In this document: one piece after another, positions 31,258 to 33,990 of the stretch
Layout of the letters: every line of letters begins with the position of its first letter
How positions within the stretch are numbered: the first letter of the stretch is position 1
DNA from: Clostridiales bacterium
GTDB taxonomy: Bacteria > Bacillota > Clostridia > Oscillospirales > Acutalibacteraceae
Direction: 5' to 3'
NCBI GenBank assembly: GCA_012523185.1
Contig: JAAYIY010000003.1
Span: 1-33,990, forward strand
DNA length: 33,990 nt
The notes under the pieces: generated by a model
Seen by the model: the letters and a program-made list of their open reading frames with translations, nothing else
Databases searched by the model: none
What the model was told of the DNA's origin: nothing
Program-made: the position numbers and the translations under genes

Positions 31258-32178
31258 TCAGTATTTTTCAATCACCCTTAGCCTTGCGCTCCTGCTGCGC
31301 GGGTTTTCCGCTGTCTCGGACTCACCGGGCGACACTGCCTTGCGCGGCAGGAATCCCGGCGGCTTTTTGCCGCAAACGCACACCGGAAAGTCAGGGGGGC
31401 AAGAGCAGCCCGAGCAAAGCGCCGCGAAAGTTTTTTTGACAATCCTGTCCTCAAGCGAGTGAAACGTTATCACAGCCATCCTCCCGCCGTGATTAAGACA
31501 GCCGAACATATCCTCAAGAGCGGCGCCGAGCCGCTCAAGCTCACCGTTTACTTCAATCCGCAGCGCCTGAAAAGTTTTGCGCGCCGGGTGTCCGCTGCGC
31601 CTTGCGGACGCCGGCATGGATTCGCATATGATTTTTGCAATCTGACCGGTTGTGCGAATCGGCTCTTTTTCACGCGCTTTGACTATGTTGCGCGCTATCG
31701 ACGGCGCAAACCTTTCTTCGCCGTAAGCGTAAATTATCCTTTGAAGCTCCTTTTGCGGGAGCGTGTTTACAATGTCGGCGGCGCCGGTACCGCTCATGCC
31801 CATTCTCATGTCAAGCGGCGCGTCCGAATGGAACGAAAAACCTCTTTCCGGCGTGTCAAGCTGGTGTGAGCTGACGCCGAGATCAGCTAAAATTCCGTCG
31901 GCACCCTCGATGTCAAGAAATGAAAGAATGTCTTTTATATTAAAAAAATTGTCGTTTATGATTGTCACTTTGCGCCCTAAGAACCTTTTCTTTAGAACCT
32001 CGACAGACTGCGGGTCCCTGTCAATGCAAATCAGCTGTCCGCCGCCTGAAAGTTTGTCAAGAATCTTTGAGCTGTGTCCGCCGCCGCCCGCCGTGCAGTC
32101 AATGTATTTGCCGCCGGGGCGCACATTGAGAGCGTCAATTGTCTCGTCGGGCATCACAGGGTTATGATAAGAATACAT
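31258..32178 (-). CDS. rsmH: 16S rRNA (cytosine(1402)-N(4))-methyltransferase
   Basis: A 306-residue SAM-dependent methyltransferase acting on C1402 in the decoding centre of 16S rRNA. It begins with the family hallmark HNPVMPDETIDAL. The SAM-binding motif YIDCTAGGGGHS is at residues 25-36, FNIKD(I) near 82, ADLGVSSHQLD near 100, GFSFHSDAPLDMRM near 115, and the C-terminal ITFHSLEDRIVK near 235. It follows mraZ by 37 bp. The ribosome binding site GGAG is about 8 nt before the ATG. Confidence 0.97.
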   Translation of the reverse strand: MYSYHNPVMPDETIDALNVRPGGKYIDCTAGGGGHSSKILDKLSGGGQLICIDRDPQSVEVLKKRFLGRKVTIINDNFFNIKDILSFLDIEGADGILADLGVSSHQLDTPERGFSFHSDAPLDMRMGMSGTGAADIVNTLPQKELQRIIYAYGEERFAPSIARNIVKAREKEPIRTTGQIAKIICESMPASARRSGHPARKTFQALRIEVNGELERLGAALEDMFGCLNHGGRMAVITFHSLEDRIVKKTFAALCSGCSCPPDFPVCVCGKKPPGFLPRKAVSPGESETAENPRSRSARLRVIEKY

Positions 32179-32215
32179 TTGTTAATCTCCGCTCACTTTG
32201 CCGAAACGCTGAAAG

Positions 32216-32647
32216 CTAAAACGCAAGGTCAAACTCCGGCATTTCGCCTTTAGCTTCCAATTCGTCGTACATCTTGCCCCACTCATCGGCGGCCCATATT
32301 TCCATTCGCCGCCCTGCGCCAAGTATGAACACTTCCTTTGTGATGTGCGCGAAATCGACAAATCTTTTGCTTATCGTTATGCGTCCCTGCTTGTCAACCT
32401 CGGCTGTGTCACTGTTAAACCTGATAAATCTTTGGCGGCGCGTAAGGTCTTTTGACGGCTCGTTTTCGTTTAATTTCACCATCAAATCTTCCCAATCCTT
32501 GTTGCTGTATGCAAAAATGCACCTGTCGCCGTTGGGAGGCAGGCACAGGACAAAGCTTTCGCCGAGCGTCATCCTCAGCTTTGAAGGCACGGACAGCCTG
32601 TTTTTTTGATCTAATGTATGCCAATACTGACCTAAAAGCTCCGGCAT
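32216..32647 (-). CDS. mraZ: Transcriptional regulator MraZ
   Basis: A 143-residue ring-forming AbrB-like regulator that binds tandem repeats ahead of the dcw operon and controls its own cluster. The two SpoVT/AbrB-like subdomains each carry the DxxxR motif (DQKNR at 13-17, DKQGR at 85-89). The frame extends to 32710, but GGAGGGG about 7 nt before the ATG at 32647, and the family start MPELLGQYWHTLD, settle the start. It is the first gene of the dcw operon. The predicted operator lies at 32684-32710, between promoter and gene. Confidence 0.96.
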   Translation of the reverse strand: MPELLGQYWHTLDQKNRLSVPSKLRMTLGESFVLCLPPNGDRCIFAYSNKDWEDLMVKLNENEPSKDLTRRQRFIRFNSDTAEVDKQGRITISKRFVDFAHITKEVFILGAGRRMEIWAADEWGKMYDELEAKGEMPEFDLAF

Positions 32648-32683
32648 TGACCGCCCCTCCCTCTTTGAAAGTTGTTTGAATCT

Positions 32684-32710
32684 GCCCCTATTTGCACCAC
32701 CATGCCCCAC
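32684..32710 (-). promoter_or_regulatory. MraZ operator: three repeats with 10-bp period
   Basis: On the minus strand, GGGGC, GGTGC and GGGGC (reverse complements at 32704-32708, 32694-32698 and 32684-32688) occur at exact 10-bp spacing, preceded by (A/G)TG or TA. MraZ is known to bind three TGGGN-type direct repeats spaced 5 bp apart (10-bp period) just downstream of the promoter. The repeats and their position match. Confidence 0.7.
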
Positions 32711-32719
32711 TTCGTACCT

Positions 32720-32749
32720 ATTATAGCTTAAAGTATGTCCCTAAGTCAA
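32720..32749 (-). promoter_or_regulatory. Promoter of the dcw operon
   Basis: On the minus strand, -35 TTGACT (32744-32749) and -10 TATAAT (32720-32725) are spaced 18 bp apart, about 75 bp before the mraZ ATG. No comparable promoter was seen inside the operon until ftsZ. Confidence 0.8.
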
Positions 32750-32975
32750 CCTTTTAACAAAAGATATTTTTTAAAATTAGTCTTGTTTTATTGTTTTAGC
32801 ACAATATGTTGTATATCAAAAAAGATTTTCATTTTTGATGTTTTTATCAGCCGCCGTCTTATGCGGACTTGTAAATTCAAGCCGGGAGCTTTGCGCCGAC
32901 TTTTTCAGTCAATCGCCTGTTCTTCAGGCGCATTCAGAGTGAATCACAGTCCCGTTCGCATTTAAAACTAAAAAT

Positions 32976-33004
32976 CCGCGAGGCATTTTGAGAATGCCGC
33001 GCGG
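32976..33004 (-). terminator. Second hairpin downstream of spoVT
   Basis: CCGCG-a-GGCATT pairs with AATGCC-g-CGCGG (one A-G mismatch) and is followed on the minus strand by ATTTTTAGTTTT. It lies in the 370-bp gene-free stretch between spoVT and the mraZ promoter and backs up the first terminator. Confidence 0.6.
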
Positions 33005-33024
33005 TACTTTTGCATTTTACAGCG

Positions 33025-33069
33025 CAAAAATTACGCGGTCGCCCAAAAATGAGGGCAACCGCGTTTTTT
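33025..33069 (-). terminator. Terminator of spoVT
   Basis: CGCGGT-c-GCCC (33034-33044) pairs with GGGC-a-ACCGCG (33053-33063). On the minus strand it is followed by TAATTTTTGCG. It lies directly after the spoVT stop. Confidence 0.75.
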
Positions 33070-33079
33070 AAGAGTGTTT

Positions 33080-33619
33080 TTATTCTTCCATCTGTTTGCC
33101 GAGGAAGGACGCCGCGACCTGCGTCAGCTTTATTTCCGTCGGCGTCGGTATTGAGCCGTTTTCATTCATCAAAATTATAACAGAGCCTGACACATCTCCC
33201 GCGCCGATAATCGGATAAGCTATTCCCGCGTTTTTATCAAGTCCGTCTATGGGGCGTATTCTTTCATTGTCGACAGTCGCGACATATCCGGAGCGGCTTT
33301 CCATAATGCTTTCAAGCGACGAGCCGACACGGCGCTCAAGCGCGTCCTTTTTTGGGATTCCCGCGCACGCTATGACTCTGTCGCGGTCTGTGATAAGCAC
33401 CGGCAGATTCGTGTTGCGGTAAAGAACTTCGGCGTATTGCTTTGTCTGGTTTGAAAGCTCCCCTATCGGCGAATACTTTTTAAAAATCACTTCGCCGTCG
33501 GCATCCGTGTATATCTCAAGCGGGTCTCCTTCACGGATGCGCATTGTCCTCCTTATTTCTTTCGGTATGACTACACGACCAAGGTCGTCGATTCTTCTGA
33601 CTATGCCTGTTGCTTTCAT
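33080..33619 (-). CDS. spoVT: Stage V sporulation protein T
   Basis: A 179-residue transcription factor. The N-terminal AbrB-type swapped-hairpin DNA-binding domain (about 1-50; GRVVIPKEIRRTMRIREGD) is followed by a GAF-like C-terminal domain (about 55-178; EVLYRNTNLPVLITDRDRVIACAG, then YPIIGAGDVSGSVIIL). In Bacillus it is forespore-specific and tunes sigma-G-dependent spore genes. In Clostridia it is retained by spore-formers and some descendants that lost sporulation. A strong ribosome binding site (CGGAGG) precedes the ATG. A TCTGTTAAACAGA palindrome at 33658-33670, just upstream, may be its operator. Confidence 0.94.
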   Translation of the reverse strand: MKATGIVRRIDDLGRVVIPKEIRRTMRIREGDPLEIYTDADGEVIFKKYSPIGELSNQTKQYAEVLYRNTNLPVLITDRDRVIACAGIPKKDALERRVGSSLESIMESRSGYVATVDNERIRPIDGLDKNAGIAYPIIGAGDVSGSVIILMNENGSIPTPTEIKLTQVAASFLGKQMEE

Positions 33620-33657
33620 GGCTTTTCCTCCGTTTTTGTTATGGTACGGAGTTATTA

Positions 33658-33670
33658 TCTGTTAAACAGA
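33658..33670. promoter_or_regulatory. 13-bp perfect palindrome upstream of spoVT
   Basis: TCTGTTAAACAGA, 39 bp before the spoVT start, is perfectly symmetric around a central A. It sits where the promoter should be, so it could be an operator (autoregulation or another factor). The nearby -35/-10 elements are not clear enough to call. Confidence 0.35.
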
Positions 33671-33851
33671 CTAATTTATACTGCAATCAAGCTGTAAAAA
33701 TCTTGTTCTTTCACATGAAAAAATTGCCGCAAATGTCAAATTGAATTAAATCAGCTTAAATTCATCGCTTTAGGCATTACGAGGAAGACGCGGCACAACA
33801 GCCCGACAAAGAGATGCCGCGCACCGCACGACGGTGAGGTTGCGGAGGGTC

Positions 33852-33990
33852 GCCTCTCCTCTTAGGAGAGGTGGCTCCGCTTCAGCGGAGTCGGAGAGGT
33901 TATTTGCGGGAGATGTTGTAGAAAGACCCCCCTCTCAGTCGCTTCGCATTGCCTCTCCTTTAGGAGAGGTGGCTCCGCTTTAGCGGAGAC
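33852..33990. repeat. Two copies of a double-hairpin intergenic repeat at the window end
   Basis: Copy 1 (33852-33891) and copy 2 (33951-33990, cut by the window edge) share the arrangement CCTCTCCT-N2-3-AGGAGAGG followed by CTCCGCT-N2-AGCGGAG. Between them lies a segment beginning with a C-run and CTCTCAGTCGCTTCGC. The layout resembles interspersed palindromic units common in Clostridia genomes. No protein is encoded. Confidence 0.75.

Noticed and set aside
1-33990. CRISPR array, phage, integrase or toxin-antitoxin system
   Set aside because: No regularly spaced repeats with unique spacers and no such proteins were seen; the only repeats are the short ones listed.

Overview
The window looks like a chromosomal segment of an anaerobic, probably spore-forming Clostridia member, plausibly Oscillospirales-like. 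The evidence is a spoVT homologue, a SpoVD-type penicillin-binding protein with PASTA domains, a meso-diaminopimelate-type MurE (DNPR motif), purine-rich Shine-Dalgarno sites before nearly every gene, and the gene order of a Gram-positive division and cell-wall (dcw) cluster. No phage, plasmid, transposase or CRISPR array is visible. The taxon is inferred from gene content only.

Left third (1-10.0 kb). A lone lipoprotein with a WG-repeat-like C-terminus (207-1775) is followed by a four-gene minus-strand operon (6323 to 1877): a thiamine-diphosphate enzyme, a Gfo/Idh/MocA oxidoreductase, an RpiB/LacAB-type isomerase and an IclR regulator. A 17-of-18-position palindrome touches the -35 box of this operon's promoter and is the likely IclR operator. 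A PepSY protein (plus strand) and a FecBCD-type metal-chelate ABC transporter (minus strand) follow. The transporter has a consensus promoter with a palindrome between -35 and -10, and a roughly 160-nt leader with hairpins.

Middle (10.2-18.0 kb). Here are a GC-rich spacer with a perfect 17-bp tandem duplication, an O6-alkylguanine methyltransferase (ogt), a tRNA-Met/Glu/Val operon, a sortase-type wall-anchored protein, a small XRE regulator, nicotinate phosphoribosyltransferase, a small basic membrane protein whose strong promoter is flanked by two LexA-like boxes, and GTP-type PEP carboxykinase.

Right half (18.0-33.6 kb). One long minus-strand dcw cluster reads, in transcription order, spoVT, then mraZ-rsmH-ftsL-pbp(spoVD/ftsI)-murE-murF-mraY-ftsW-murG-murA-ftsQ-ftsZ. 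It starts at a consensus promoter followed by three 10-bp-spaced MraZ-type repeats. The genes would make UDP-MurNAc-pentapeptide and lipid I/II and build the septal synthase around FtsZ. murD, murC and ftsA are absent. The MraY has substitutions at several near-invariant catalytic positions, the murD slot holds only short direct repeats, FtsZ lacks the usual C-terminal peptide, and FtsQ has a very long basic N-terminal tail. This combination is the most unusual thing in the window. The extreme right end carries two copies of a double-hairpin intergenic repeat.
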